From Accumulibacter sp. (GTDB lineage Bacteria; Pseudomonadota; Gammaproteobacteria; Burkholderiales; Rhodocyclaceae), in NCBI GenBank assembly GCA_024235695.1, contig JACKLX010000016.1:1-64000 (forward strand): 64,000 nt of DNA. Reading direction: 5' to 3'. Shown one piece after another: positions 26,779-36,736 of the stretch. How positions within the stretch are numbered: position 1 is the stretch's first letter; each line of letters begins with the position of its first letter. Position numbers and translations under genes: made by a program. Below the pieces are notes generated by a model. That model was given only the letters and a program-made list of their open reading frames with translations, searched no databases and had not been told where the DNA came from.

Positions 26779-27223
26779 TCAGCCATTGTTTGCCGTCCCA
26801 CTTGTAGGTATAGGTGTAGCGCGCCCTGACCTGCGCGCCAGTGGTGCCGTAGGTGAAGGTGTAGAGGCCACTGTCCAGCGCGCTGTTGCAGCCGATCTCG
26901 ATCGTTCGCGAGTCGATCTTGCCGACCGGTTTGTTGGCGAGGAAGTGGCGGAAATAATCCTCTTTCTCGGCCGTGGTGAGTCGCGGCTTGTTCGAGACGG
27001 TCGGCAGCAGTACCGATCCCGGCGCATAGTTGGCGGCGACCTGATGCGCGTCAGCCGTTTGCAGGGAGAGATTCCAGCGGTCGAACAAGGCGGCGATTTC
27101 CTGCTCGCTGGTCGGCTGGCAGACCTCCGTCCTGGCTGGCGTTGCGGTCGTTACGGCGGCGCCCGAGGCGCAGCCGGCGAGCGCGACGGCAAGAGTCATC
27201 GACACGGCAAGATCATGATTCAT
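26738..27223 (-). CDS. lipoprotein with NTF2-like (SgcJ/CaMKII-association type) domain
   Basis: 161 residues. The N-terminus is a lipoprotein signal with lipobox LAGC (Cys at about residue 18). The rest is an NTF2-like fold of the SgcJ/EcaC or CaMKII-association type: 'EIAALFDRWNLSLQTADAHQVAANYA' (two blocks) and the C-terminal 'RARYTYTYKWDGKQWLITSHHSS'. Such domains bind small ligands or dimerise; no enzyme activity can be assigned. GAGG seven bases before ATG 27223 supports the start. It is monocistronic and divergent from comEC. Confidence 0.8.
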   Translation of the reverse strand: MNHDLAVSMTLAVALAGCASGAAVTTATPARTEVCQPTSEQEIAALFDRWNLSLQTADAHQVAANYAPGSVLLPTVSNKPRLTTAEKEDYFRHFLANKPVGKIDSRTIEIGCNSALDSGLYTFTYGTTGAQVRARYTYTYKWDGKQWLITSHHSSAMPEKD

Positions 27224-27457
27224 GGCCAATCCTCGGCTGGTGTTCGGGTGCGGTGAAGGAACGGTGCCGGGCGGCGGTGCGCGGCCTCTGGGAGCCGTCG
27301 CCGGGAGCTTGGCGACGGACGCCCTCCTGCCCACTCTACAAGACGGCGCAAGACGGTGGCAAGCGGGTCCATCACGCGTGCGCCGGCGGGCGGCCGGCGC
27401 CGCCGCACGCGCGAGACGAAACACGCGTCCGGCGGCCGTTTTCCGGTTTAATGCGGC

Positions 27458-29803
27458 ATGCGCCTCAAGATCATCGCCTTCGCCATCGGTGTCGCCTATC
27501 TGCAGACCCGGCAGAGCCTGCCGGCATTGCCGCTGGTGGTGGCGATCCTCGTCGGCGCCTCGCTCTTGCTGTTCTGCGCTGGTCGCCATCGGCAGCGCGT
27601 ACGGCCTGCCCTGTCGACCTTGTGCTGGGCGCTTCTGGGCGTCGCCTGGGCGGCGCTGCTGGCCGGGCAGCGACTGCAGGAGAATCTGCCGGAAGCGTGG
27701 GAGGGCCGCGATGTCGAGCTGGTCGGCGTGGTCGCCTCGTTGCCGCAGCGCTTCGAGGGCGGTGAACGCTTCGAATTCGCCGTCGAGTCGGTCGACCCTG
27801 CCGAGGCGGTCATGCCGCGGCGGATCATGCTCTCCTGGTATCACGGTCGCCGCGATGGCGAGTGGCGTCAAGGGCTGGCGCTTCGTCCGGCCGAGCGCTG
27901 GCGGTTCACGGTTCGCCTGAAACGGCCGCATGGCAACGCCAACCCCTACGGCTTCGACTACGAGGCCTGGCTGTTCGAGCGTGGCCTGCGGGCGACCGGC
28001 TATGTCCGTCCGCACGGCGGCGCGAAGCGCCTCGACGATCTCGTTCTGCGGCCCGGCTACGCGATCGAACGTCTGCGCGAGGTCATTCGTGCGTCGTTTC
28101 AGGAGGTGCTGCCCAACGCACCCTATGGCGGCATCCTGGCCGCGTTGGCGATTGGCGACCAGCAGGCGATTTCGGCGGCGCAGTGGCGCCTCTTCCGCCA
28201 GACCGGCGTCACCCACCTGATGTCGATATCCGGTCTGCACGTGACCATGGTCGCCGCCTTGTTTGCCGGTCTGGTCGGCTGGCTGTGGCGGCGCAGCGAG
28301 CGGCTGATGTTGTCGCTGCCGGCGCCGAAAGCGGCGATTGCCGCCGGCTGGCTGGCCGCCTGCGGTTACTCGCTGCTCGCCGGTTTTGCCGTGCCGACGC
28401 AGCGGACGCTGTACATGTTGAGCGTGGTGGCGCTGGCGCTGTGGTCGGGGCGCAACCTGGGCGCCAGTCGCAGCCTGCTGCTGGCTCTGCTGCTGGTGCT
28501 GCTGCTCGATCCCTGGGCGGTGCTGGCGCCAGGCTTCTGGCTCTCCTTCGCGGCAGTCGGCCTGCTGTTTTTCGTCGGCACCGCCCGGCTTGGCGCCGAC
28601 CCCGGCTGGCCGGGGCTGCTCGCCCGTTGGGGGGCGACGCAGTGGGCGGTGACGATCGGCACGCTGCCGCTGCTGTTGCTGCTCTTCCAGCAGTTCTCGC
28701 TGGTCTCGCCGCTGGCCAACGCCGTCGCCATCCCGGTGGTCAGCTTCCTGATCACGCCGCTGGCGCTGCTCTTCGCGATCTTCGCCTGGCCGCCGCTGCT
28801 GCAGCTCGACCACTGGCTGTTGTCCGGTCTGATGGGCTTTCTCGAATGGCTGGCGCGCTGGCCGCTGTGGCAGCAGCCGGCGCCGCCGCTGGCGGCAACG
28901 CTGCTGGCCTTGCTCGGTGTCGTCTGGTTGTTGCTGCCGCGCGGCTTTCCGGCCCGCTGGCTGGGTCTCTGCCTGCTGCTGCCGGCACTGTTCTGGCCGG
29001 CAGCGCGGCCGCCGCCCGGTGAGGCCTGGGTCGACGTGCTCGACGTCGGCCAGGGGTTGGCGGTGGTCGTGCGTACCGCCGAGCACACGCTGCTTTACGA
29101 CACCGGGCCGCTGTACAGCGCCGAGTCGGACGCCGGGCAGCGCATCGTCGTCCCCTATCTGCGGGCGACCGGCGTCGAGCGGATCGATACGCTGGTGGTG
29201 ACGCATCGCGACACGGATCACTCTGGCGGCGTCGTCGCCGTTCAGGAAGCGTTGCCGATCGGCCGCACGCTCAGTTCGCTGCCCGAGCTGCCGGGCGAGC
29301 GCTGCGCTGCCGGCCAGGCGTGGGAATGGGACGGTGTGCGTTTCAGCATGCTGCACCCACAAGCCGACGACTACCAGCGCAAGGTCGTCAGGAACAACAA
29401 CATGAGCTGCGTGCTGCGCGTCGAGAACGCATTCGGCAGCGTTCTGCTGACCTCCGATATCGAGGCCCGCGACGAACAGGCGCTGCTCGCCCGCACGCCG
29501 GAAATGCTGCCCAGCGACGTCTTGCTGGTTCCGCACCACGGCAGCGCGACGTCGTCGACGGCTGACTTCATCGCCGCTGTCGGTGCCCGCGACGTGATTT
29601 TTCCGGTTGGTTACCGCAACCGCTTCCATCACCCGCGTCCGGACATCGTCGAGCGCTACGCCGGCCGCCGCTTGTGGCGCACCGATGCCGACGGCGCGAT
29701 CCGCATCAGCCTGGGCAAGGGCGTCGTTCTCTCATCGTATCGCGCCGAACGTCGGCGCTACTGGCAGGGAGCAGTGGCGGCGAGATCAGAAGAAAGTCCA
29801 TAG
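27458..29803 (+). CDS. comEC: ComEC/Rec2 family DNA uptake channel protein
   Basis: 781 residues. There are N-terminal membrane segments and a DUF4131-type domain (about 30-190). The competence domain (about 220-490) has 'GVTHLMSISGLHVTMVAALFAG' (two blocks) and many transmembrane helices. The C-terminal metallo-beta-lactamase-like domain has VLDVGQGLAVVV near 530, THRDTDHSGG near 585, and 'LLVPHHGSATSS' near 690. ComEC moves single-stranded DNA across the inner membrane during natural transformation, and the C-terminal domain may be a nuclease. All three parts are present, so the protein looks functional. No other competence genes are adjacent. Confidence 0.93.
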   Translation: MRLKIIAFAIGVAYLQTRQSLPALPLVVAILVGASLLLFCAGRHRQRVRPALSTLCWALLGVAWAALLAGQRLQENLPEAWEGRDVELVGVVASLPQRFEGGERFEFAVESVDPAEAVMPRRIMLSWYHGRRDGEWRQGLALRPAERWRFTVRLKRPHGNANPYGFDYEAWLFERGLRATGYVRPHGGAKRLDDLVLRPGYAIERLREVIRASFQEVLPNAPYGGILAALAIGDQQAISAAQWRLFRQTGVTHLMSISGLHVTMVAALFAGLVGWLWRRSERLMLSLPAPKAAIAAGWLAACGYSLLAGFAVPTQRTLYMLSVVALALWSGRNLGASRSLLLALLLVLLLDPWAVLAPGFWLSFAAVGLLFFVGTARLGADPGWPGLLARWGATQWAVTIGTLPLLLLLFQQFSLVSPLANAVAIPVVSFLITPLALLFAIFAWPPLLQLDHWLLSGLMGFLEWLARWPLWQQPAPPLAATLLALLGVVWLLLPRGFPARWLGLCLLLPALFWPAARPPPGEAWVDVLDVGQGLAVVVRTAEHTLLYDTGPLYSAESDAGQRIVVPYLRATGVERIDTLVVTHRDTDHSGGVVAVQEALPIGRTLSSLPELPGERCAAGQAWEWDGVRFSMLHPQADDYQRKVVRNNNMSCVLRVENAFGSVLLTSDIEARDEQALLARTPEMLPSDVLLVPHHGSATSSTADFIAAVGARDVIFPVGYRNRFHHPRPDIVERYAGRRLWRTDADGAIRISLGKGVVLSSYRAERRRYWQGAVAARSEESP

Positions 29804-29980
29804 CGTCGCCGTCGATGTCGCGCGCTATTCCGCCATATCTTCGCAACGATAAGCGCGTAAGCGGTTGTGCTTGAGGGCGCCGACGAAGTGACATCCGAGT
29901 GGTCTGACCATCGCTGGCGTGCCAGAGCAATGACCGCGCTTGAACAGTCCGCGTCTGTCTTGCTACGGTTGCCGATCCCG

Positions 29981-30841
29981 CTACTGTTGCCCTGTTGCTG
30001 CGAGCAGTGGCCGGCAGGCCGCGGGCATGGCCGGCTCTGCCCTGGAACCTGAGGGTTTGGCCGCTTTGCGCGCCTCGTCGCTGAACCACCAGTCGAGCTC
30101 CCTGCCGCAGCCATCGCCGGCCGGGATGGCTGCCTGCTGCTCGCACTCGGCGCTGGCGTCGGGGCACCGCAAGCGAATGTGAAAGTGGGCGTCGTGTCCG
30201 AACCAGGGGCGGAGCTTGCGCAGCCAGGCGCTGTCCGCTTCGCTCCGGCATAGGGCACGCTTGATCGCCGGGTTGACAAAGATGCGGTCCACCCCGGGAT
30301 GGTCGGCCGCGGCCCTGAGCAGGGCCTTCTGGTCGTCGCCCCAAAGGGGGCCAAGGTCCTCGCCGTCCTGGGTAAGCATGCTTGGCGGGTCGGCCTGGTC
30401 TGCGGTTTCGCGGATGGCGGCGACAGCGGATGGGGCGAGCTTGAACCAGATGTCCACATCGAGGCCGTTCTGATGGCTACGATGCGCGCTGGACATCAGC
30501 CCGCCCCTCGCTTGGCTGAGGTCGCCGACCATCAGCAGGTCGTCGCCGCGCCTGGCCTGGCTTCGGCCGAGGTCCGAGACAAGGCGCAACAGTTCCGCAT
30601 GGCCGTAGAAGCGCTTGCGTTCGCGGCGGATGCTGACGTAGCCGGGCCCTTCGGCGGGGAGCGTTTGGGCACCGGCGATGCAGCCGTTGGCTACCCCGCC
30701 GATGACCCTGGTGGGTCCATTGCTGGGGGCTGTGACCTGAGCCCAGGGGCTCGCCAGGGCAGCACCGCTGACGCCGGCAGTGAGCCAGGTGGCCAGCAGC
30801 AGGGCAGCGGCGTAGGTCGCCGGCAGGAGGTCGCGGTTCAT
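29981..30841 (-). CDS. mepA: penicillin-insensitive murein endopeptidase MepA
   Basis: 286 residues with a signal peptide (about 1-30). Metal ligands of the LAS/MepA metallopeptidase fold are visible: SSAHRSHQNGLDVD (His120, His123, Asp128/130) and GHDAHFHIRLRCP (His216, His219, His221). It cuts D-Ala-meso-DAP cross-links of peptidoglycan in the periplasm and is not inhibited by penicillin. Cysteines near 54, 198 and 226 may form disulfides, as in the E. coli enzyme. The start codon has no strong ribosome binding site. The upstream 85-residue gene is 160 bases away in the same direction. It ends convergent to comEC. Confidence 0.92.
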   Translation of the reverse strand: MNRDLLPATYAAALLLATWLTAGVSGAALASPWAQVTAPSNGPTRVIGGVANGCIAGAQTLPAEGPGYVSIRRERKRFYGHAELLRLVSDLGRSQARRGDDLLMVGDLSQARGGLMSSAHRSHQNGLDVDIWFKLAPSAVAAIRETADQADPPSMLTQDGEDLGPLWGDDQKALLRAAADHPGVDRIFVNPAIKRALCRSEADSAWLRKLRPWFGHDAHFHIRLRCPDASAECEQQAAIPAGDGCGRELDWWFSDEARKAAKPSGSRAEPAMPAACRPLLAATGQQ

Positions 30842-31001
30842 GGTCGAGAACCCCGGCAGCAGACGCCTGGCCTCGGGCAAGGCGCAGCGTGGCGCGGCGT
30901 ATCGCCGCTCCTGGCAGATGCTGGGGCGCTTGCTTTCGGCGGTGTTGTGGTCCTCGATGGCGGCTCTGAAAGCGGGTCGCTTGCGCACCTGCCAACGATC
31001 G

Positions 31002-31259
31002 TCAGACTCCGGGCGTGAGCTGCACATGGCGTCGCGCGGCCGCTGCCCGGCTTTGCCACTGCTGACGGAATTGCCTGGCATTGGCCTCGATCCAGGCCAG
31101 CGCGTGGAGGTCCCGCTCATTCGAGGGAAAGCGCTCGACATAGGCTTCGATGACGGCAACCTGCTGGCGGAGAAATTCGGGTTCCGAAAAATCCGGCTTC
31201 GAAAACCTGCCTAGCAGACCGCGAAAGACGTGAAATGCTGGGTTGTCCGAGAGATTCAT
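31002..31259 (-). CDS. small protein of unknown function
   Basis: 85 residues from ATG 31259, which has an excellent AAGGAG eight bases upstream. The sequence is mostly helical and charged, with 'NPAFHVFRGLLGRFSKPDF', 'QQVAVIEAYVERFPSNERD', and 'ALAWIEANARQFRQQW'. It has no signal peptide or membrane segment. I do not recognise it. It precedes mepA in the same direction, so it may share a transcript. An AT-rich 36-base near-palindrome lies 136-171 bases upstream and may be its control region. Confidence 0.65.
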   Translation of the reverse strand: MNLSDNPAFHVFRGLLGRFSKPDFSEPEFLRQQVAVIEAYVERFPSNERDLHALAWIEANARQFRQQWQSRAAAARRHVQLTPGV

Positions 31260-31864
31260 GGTTTTCGCTCCTTGAGGAGAGAGGTGCTGGCCATGGTGGC
31301 CCGACAGATACATCGGTAACGGCTCCTGGCACGTGTTTCTTGAAGTGATCGTCGTGCTGACCGGCACGAGCTTGTTATGGCAAGTAGTGATAAGCGACTT
31401 TAACTATGTGACCTAACATAATGTAAGTCGTAGTTATTGTCTTCCGCATCCTGGGGCAGTTGTCAACACGGTTGCGCGGCTGATAGCGTTTTGGTCGCAG
31501 TTAGTGGTGAAAAACTGACGCTTGTCGGTTTCCTGCCACGATCGTCGTGTGCCTTACCGGAGCGGTCGGCGGCCTGGTTCGTTGCCGTGCCTGGCGCGCC
31601 GTCGCGACTCGTCGCGCAGTTGCTCCGACCTGACCTCTGGCGGCGCGGCGCGCTTTCGACGAGCAAGCAAGGCATGTGCTAGAGTCGTGCCCTCCCGTCG
31701 TGGCGACCGCCGCAGAATGCTGGCAAGCCGCAAGTTCGCACGGCGGCTGCGGCCGGGAAAGCGAATCGTTGGTCCAGGGCTCGCCCGCTTCGAGGGCTGG
31801 CGGCGGTGATTGCCTGCCGACCCGTTGGAAATGAGGAAATGGAACCTGCAGGGAGATTTTCAAG
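31260..31864. other. 605-base intergenic region
   Basis: Separates the divergent small-protein gene and the first alpha/beta hydrolase gene. The only distinct element is an AT-rich island at about 31380-31440 with the near-palindrome 31395-31430. Open frames between 31437 and 31720 have no ribosome binding site or recognisable product. Confidence 0.5.
31395..31430. promoter_or_regulatory. 36-base near-palindrome in an AT-rich island
   Basis: The outer arms CGACTT (31395-31400) and AAGTCG (31425-31430) are perfect inverted copies. The inner arms ATGT and ACAT lie symmetrically five to six bases inside them. Overall 26 of 36 positions agree with the reverse complement. The island stands out strongly from its GC-rich surroundings and lies between divergent genes, as expected for an operator. 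Confidence 0.5.
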
Positions 31865-32764
31865 ATGAGCGTGCGTGCCGAGCTCTCGCGCTGGCTGGCG
31901 GGTGAGACGCCAGGATGTGTCGAACGCGACGTCCGCTGTGCTTCGGCGTCGGGCCTGCACCGCATGGCCTACACGCAGTGGGGCGAGGCGGACAATCCGA
32001 ACGTGCTGATCTGCGTACACGGCTTGACGCGCAATGGCCGCGACTTCGACGAACTGGCGCGGGCGATGGCGTCCGAGTATCGCGTGATCTGCCCCGACGT
32101 CGTCGGGCGAGGACGCAGCGATTGGCTGCGCGATCCGTCGAGCTACGTTTTTCCGCAGTACGTCGCCGACCTGATGGTGCTGCTGGCGCGCCTCGACGTC
32201 GAGTCGGTGCATTGGCTGGGAACCTCGATGGGCGGTGTGATCGGGATGTGGATCGCCAGCCAGGAGGACTCGCCGATCGCCCGTCTGGTGCTCAACGACG
32301 TCGGGCCGCTGATCCCGGTGGACTCCTTGCGGCTGATCGGCGAATACGTCGGCCGGGCGCCGAAGTTCGAAAGCTACGAAGACGCCGAGAAGTATGTCCG
32401 CCTGGTCAGCGAGCCCTTCGGTCGGCTGACCGACGCGCAGTGGCGGCATCTCACCGAGTTCAGCCTGCAGCACGCGGCCGATGGACGCCTCGAGATGCGC
32501 TACGACCCGGCCATCGGCGACCCGTTTCGGCACGAGTTGAGCGCCGGCGACGTCAATCTCTGGCCGATCTACGACAGCATCCGTTGCCCGACGCTGGTCG
32601 TCCGCGGTGCCGACTCGACGGTGCTGACTCGCGACACGCTGCACGAGATGGCGATCCGCGGGCCGCGGCCGCAGACGGCGGAAATCCCCGGTGCCGGGCA
32701 CGCGCCGATGTTTCTCGATGCCAGCCAGATCGCCGTGGTGCGCGATTTCCTGCTGATCGGCTGA
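31865..32764 (+). CDS. alpha/beta hydrolase
   Basis: 299 residues of the alpha/beta hydrolase fold. The oxyanion region is ICVHGLTRNGRDFD near 50, 'CPDVVGRGRSDW' follows near 76, the nucleophile is Ser121 in GTSMGG, an acid lies near 'VVRGADSTVLT', and a catalytic His is in 'PGAGHAPMF'. It lacks a signal peptide and is probably cytoplasmic. The substrate is unknown; esters or lactones are typical. AGGGAG lies nine bases upstream of the ATG. The second hydrolase gene starts two bases after this stop, so the two are co-expressed. Confidence 0.87.
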   Translation: MSVRAELSRWLAGETPGCVERDVRCASASGLHRMAYTQWGEADNPNVLICVHGLTRNGRDFDELARAMASEYRVICPDVVGRGRSDWLRDPSSYVFPQYVADLMVLLARLDVESVHWLGTSMGGVIGMWIASQEDSPIARLVLNDVGPLIPVDSLRLIGEYVGRAPKFESYEDAEKYVRLVSEPFGRLTDAQWRHLTEFSLQHAADGRLEMRYDPAIGDPFRHELSAGDVNLWPIYDSIRCPTLVVRGADSTVLTRDTLHEMAIRGPRPQTAEIPGAGHAPMFLDASQIAVVRDFLLIG

Positions 32765-32766
32765 GC

Positions 32767-33594
32767 GTGCCCTTCGTCGAAGTCGACGGACAGCAACTCG
32801 AATATCTGCTGATTCCGGCGCGACGCCGCAATCGGCCGACCTTGGTGTTTCTCCACGAGGGTCTCGGCAGTGTCTCCTTGTGGCGGGACTTTCCGGCCAG
32901 CGTCGCCGAGGCCAGTGGTTGTCGCACCATGCTCTGGTCGCGCCTCGGTCACGGCGATTCGGCGCCGCTGGCAGCGGCGCGGACGCCGCGCTATCTGCAC
33001 GAGGAGGCGCTGCATCGCCTGCCGCCGCTGCTCGACGCTCTGGCCATCGAACGGCCGCTACTGGTCGGCCACAGCGATGGCGCGTCGATCGCGCTGATCC
33101 ACGCCGCAGCCTTTCCCGACCGGGTGGCAGGGCTGGTCGTCCTGGCGCCACATGCCTTCGTCGAGGCGAAGGCGCTCGCCGCCATCGTGCACGCCGGCGA
33201 ATCGTACGCTGGCGAGGCGAGCGGCGAGCGGCGACGGAAGCTGGCGCGCCACCATCGCGATGCCGATGCCGTCTTTGCTGCCTGGCATGACATCTGGTTG
33301 GCTCCGGAATTCCGCGCCTGGGACATCCGCGACTGTCTGCCGGCGATCCGTTGCCCGTTGCTGGCTGTCCAGGGCGAAGACGATGAGTTCGCGACGATGC
33401 GCCAGATCGAGTGCATCGCCGAGGCCGTCAGCGATTCAGTCGTCGACCGGCGGGCCGACGTGGACCTGCTGAAGCTCGCCGATTGCCGGCATTCGCCGCA
33501 CCGCGACCAGCCGCTGGCGGTTCGCCAGGCGATCGTTCGTTTCGTCGATCGACTGGCTGCTGCCGGTGTTGGCGCGCTGCCTGGCGGTCGATGA
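32767..33594 (+). CDS. alpha/beta hydrolase, second of a tandem pair
   Basis: 275 residues from GTG 32767, the first in-frame start after the upstream stop. The open frame reaches far into the previous gene, but the sequence only becomes hydrolase-like here. Features are 'VFLHEGLGSVSLWRDFP' near 27-43, 'SRLGHGDSAPL' near 58, nucleophile Ser103 in VGHSDGAS, 'LLAVQGEDDEFATM' near 197, and a His in 'CRHSPHRDQP' near 245. It differs clearly from the first hydrolase, so the pair is not a recent duplication. They may act on successive or related substrates. No regulator is adjacent. Confidence 0.83.
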   Translation: MPFVEVDGQQLEYLLIPARRRNRPTLVFLHEGLGSVSLWRDFPASVAEASGCRTMLWSRLGHGDSAPLAAARTPRYLHEEALHRLPPLLDALAIERPLLVGHSDGASIALIHAAAFPDRVAGLVVLAPHAFVEAKALAAIVHAGESYAGEASGERRRKLARHHRDADAVFAAWHDIWLAPEFRAWDIRDCLPAIRCPLLAVQGEDDEFATMRQIECIAEAVSDSVVDRRADVDLLKLADCRHSPHRDQPLAVRQAIVRFVDRLAAAGVGALPGGR

Positions 33595-33628
33595 GCGGTA
33601 TCCGCGGTGTGGCGGACTTGCCCGGCGG

Positions 33629-34150
33629 TTAGCTGCCGATCACGCCGCAGGCGATGCGGGCGCCGCCGCCGCCGAGCGGCGCCGGGTTGTCGGAGTGATT
33701 GTCGCCGCCGGCGTGCACCATCAGCGCGCGCTTTGCCACGTCCGAAAGTTTCAGCCTTGGCGCCAGCACCGGGCTGCCGGCGCTGCCGTCGGCGGCGACG
33801 TAGAGTCCCGGCAGGTCGCCAAGATGCCCGTCACCCCATGGCTCGCCATGTCGCTTGCTGTCCTGCGGATCGAAATGCCCGCCCGCCGCCAGTGCGGCAA
33901 CGGCTGCCCCGTCCTTGTCGGCCGGCGCGCACGACGCGTTCTGGTGTACATGAAAGCCGTGCAGGCCCGGTGGCAGCCCCTTGAGGTCGGGATAGAAGGC
34001 GAGGCCGTACGGCGTTTCGACGATGCGGACCGTTCCGGCGGTGGCGCCGACGCCTTTGCCGTCAACGTGGTTCACGGTGACGGTTGTCTCCGCGGCGCTA
34101 GCCAGGACCGGGAATACGACGCAGGCGACAAAGGCAACTGAACGTTTCAT
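33629..34150 (-). CDS. sodC: Cu/Zn superoxide dismutase
   Basis: 173 residues with a signal peptide (about 1-19). Copper and zinc ligands are visible: HGFHVHQ (His67, His69), GGHFDP (His92), [12 protein letters not shown] (His101, His109, Asp112) and [11 protein letters not shown] (His146). Cys74 and Cys168 would form the family disulfide. It removes superoxide in the periplasm. AAGGAG six bases before ATG 34150 fixes the start. It is monocistronic, and its stop is 34 bases from that of the convergent hydrolase pair. Confidence 0.95.
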   Translation of the reverse strand: MKRSVAFVACVVFPVLASAAETTVTVNHVDGKGVGATAGTVRIVETPYGLAFYPDLKGLPPGLHGFHVHQNASCAPADKDGAAVAALAAGGHFDPQDSKRHGEPWGDGHLGDLPGLYVAADGSAGSPVLAPRLKLSDVAKRALMVHAGGDNHSDNPAPLGGGGARIACGVIGS

Positions 34151-34498
34151 GGCTCTCTCCTTGAATGGAACGGAACTGCAGGTCGGGGCCAACGACTGGT
34201 CGGCCTTCCTGGGGCGCCGGTAGGGGCCCGCTACGGGCTCGGCATCGGTACAGGGCTGTGCGCCGGAGCCGGCGGAGCGCTTGCCGCCGGCGAGCCATTG
34301 CGAAGCCATGATAACCACTGGACCAAGGACAGGGCAAGGTCGCGCGGCGCGATGCCGGGGACCGGGCGGCTGAGCCGCCTTGCCGCCGCTCTTTCCAGGC
34401 TTGAGCGTGCCATGAACTGCCGATGGCAGGATCAGCGGCTGAGATCATCTTGCCGAGGCGTTTGGTGCGGAACGTGTCAAAGACCTTGAGACGCCACA
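34151..34498. other. 348-base intergenic region
   Basis: Between sodC and the NHL-repeat gene, both on the minus strand. It holds an 8-bp hairpin (GCCGGCGG at 34268-34275 with CCGCCGGC at 34284-34291) and a small GGCGGC-TGA-GCCGCC hairpin nearby. I see no gene and no clear promoter. Confidence 0.5.
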
Positions 34499-35353
34499 CT
34501 AATAGTCACCAGAGAGTCTGAGGATACGGCCGGTCTTCGTTTCGGCCACGTACAGGTTGCCAGTCGCGTCAAACGCCGGGTCGCGCGGTTCCGCCAGCCC
34601 TTCGAGCAGGGTGATCGTTGTTCCGTCCAGCCGAACCTTCGAGAGCTTCCCAACCTGCGGTTGGGCAACGTAGAGTTCCCCGGATGGCCCGATGGCCAAG
34701 CCGACCGGACGTTCGATGTCCGTCACCTTCTGCACTTTTCCGTCCCGACTTACCTTGACGATCCGGTTGCCCGTATTCTCATTGACGAAGACATCGCCGG
34801 CCCTTCCGAAGGCCAACCCGTGCGGCCAGGAGAGCCTGGACGCGATCACCCGCGTCATCTCGCGGCCCTTGAAAGCGATGACTCTTCCCCGGTGCAACTC
34901 GCAGACCAGGAGATCGCCGTCGGGACTGAAATCCAGGTCCACTGGAAATTCCACGTCGCCGATGTAGGTCGACACGGCTCCGGCAGGGGAGATCTGTGCC
35001 ACGCGGTTCGCGCCGCTGTCTGCAACGTAGAGGTTGCCGTGTGCATCGATTGCCAGGTCGTGTGGGTCGGTGAACCCGTTGGCCACCTGCGTCACCCTGC
35101 CGTCGGGAGTCACTGCTGCAATGCTGCCACCGGCTTGTTCCGTTACATAGAGTGTGCCTGACGGACCAAAGACCAGACCGCGGGGCCCCGCCAAGCCGGC
35201 CGCAACGACCACATAGGTCACGTTTGAGCTCGGTTGGAGGACCACAGGCCGCTTATCCGATGCTTCCGCCTCAGCCGCGTTTCCCGCCCCAGCACTGGCA
35301 AGAGACGTTACCATCACCAGGAATGCTGCTGACTGCCGGATACTGACGTTCAT
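34499..35353 (-). CDS. secreted NHL-repeat beta-propeller protein
   Basis: 284 residues with a signal peptide (about 1-26). Six recurring blades of about 40 residues follow, each with 'GPSGTLYVTEQAGGSI', 'DAHGNLYVADSGANRV', 'GRAGDVFVNENTGNRI' or 'GPSGELYVAQPQVGKL' type units. These are NHL/SMP-30-like repeats forming a beta-propeller. The protein is probably periplasmic or extracellular and may bind ligands or proteins; no catalytic residues can be named. It stands alone, flanked by two sizeable gene-free stretches, and its surroundings are less GC-biased than the rest, so it could be a later acquisition. Confidence 0.8.
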   Translation of the reverse strand: MNVSIRQSAAFLVMVTSLASAGAGNAAEAEASDKRPVVLQPSSNVTYVVVAAGLAGPRGLVFGPSGTLYVTEQAGGSIAAVTPDGRVTQVANGFTDPHDLAIDAHGNLYVADSGANRVAQISPAGAVSTYIGDVEFPVDLDFSPDGDLLVCELHRGRVIAFKGREMTRVIASRLSWPHGLAFGRAGDVFVNENTGNRIVKVSRDGKVQKVTDIERPVGLAIGPSGELYVAQPQVGKLSKVRLDGTTITLLEGLAEPRDPAFDATGNLYVAETKTGRILRLSGDY

Positions 35354-35735
35354 ATCGCATACTCCTCAGGACTACCGTGAAAGTCGCGGGCGCGACTCAC
35401 AAATCTCCCTTCGCCGTTGCCCGTGAGGGGTCGGGCAGTGAGGTGGGGAATTCAGGGAGAATGCTTCCTGCCCGTCGAGTGATTCCGACATGCAGGCCGG
35501 AATGCACACGGCAATCGCCGGGAGCGGTCACAGCTTTAATGATCCGGGCTGTCTCGACAGTTCATGGCCGTCTGGGCGACGAAGCGGTAGGGATGTACGT
35601 GTTTCGGTCGAGTTCCACCTGTGCGCCTATGACTCTCCGACCGCGATCAACGGTCTTGGTTCGGCTGCTTGTTACCGTCCTTGCCGCGTAGGTTGCAGCG
35701 GCCGACTCGCCCGTTGCTCGACAAGGGTCGAGCAT
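35354..35735. other. 382-base intergenic region
   Basis: Between the NHL-repeat gene and the pirin gene (both minus). Apart from the hairpin after the pirin stop I find nothing that supports a gene; the plus-strand open frame at 35377-35691 has no ribosome binding site and no recognisable product. Confidence 0.45.
35716..35733 (-). terminator. hairpin directly after the pirin stop
   Basis: GCTCGAC (35716-35722) and GTCGAGC (35727-35733) pair perfectly with a four-base loop, two bases past the stop. It lacks a T-tract. Confidence 0.35.
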
Positions 35736-36650
<915 letters not shown>

Positions 36651-36736
36651 CGCGCACCTCCTCTCTGTTGACTGGTCGCTGCTATCCGGCGGCCGCGGTG
36701 GTCCTGGCGAGCGGACGCTTCGCCAGCCCATTGGCC

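Noticed and set aside
26738-29632. Minus-strand open frame of about 960 codons opposite comEC
   Set aside because: Only its last 161 codons (the small lipoprotein) are protein-like; the rest is Gln/Arg-rich antisense of comEC.
31320-31345. TGGCACG at about 31327 as another sigma-54 promoter
   Set aside because: The -12 element is missing at the required ten-base distance, so only half the promoter is present.
31437-31682. Plus-strand open frame of 81 codons in the hydrolase upstream region
   Set aside because: No ribosome binding site, Ser/Arg/Ala-rich translation and no resemblance to a known fold.
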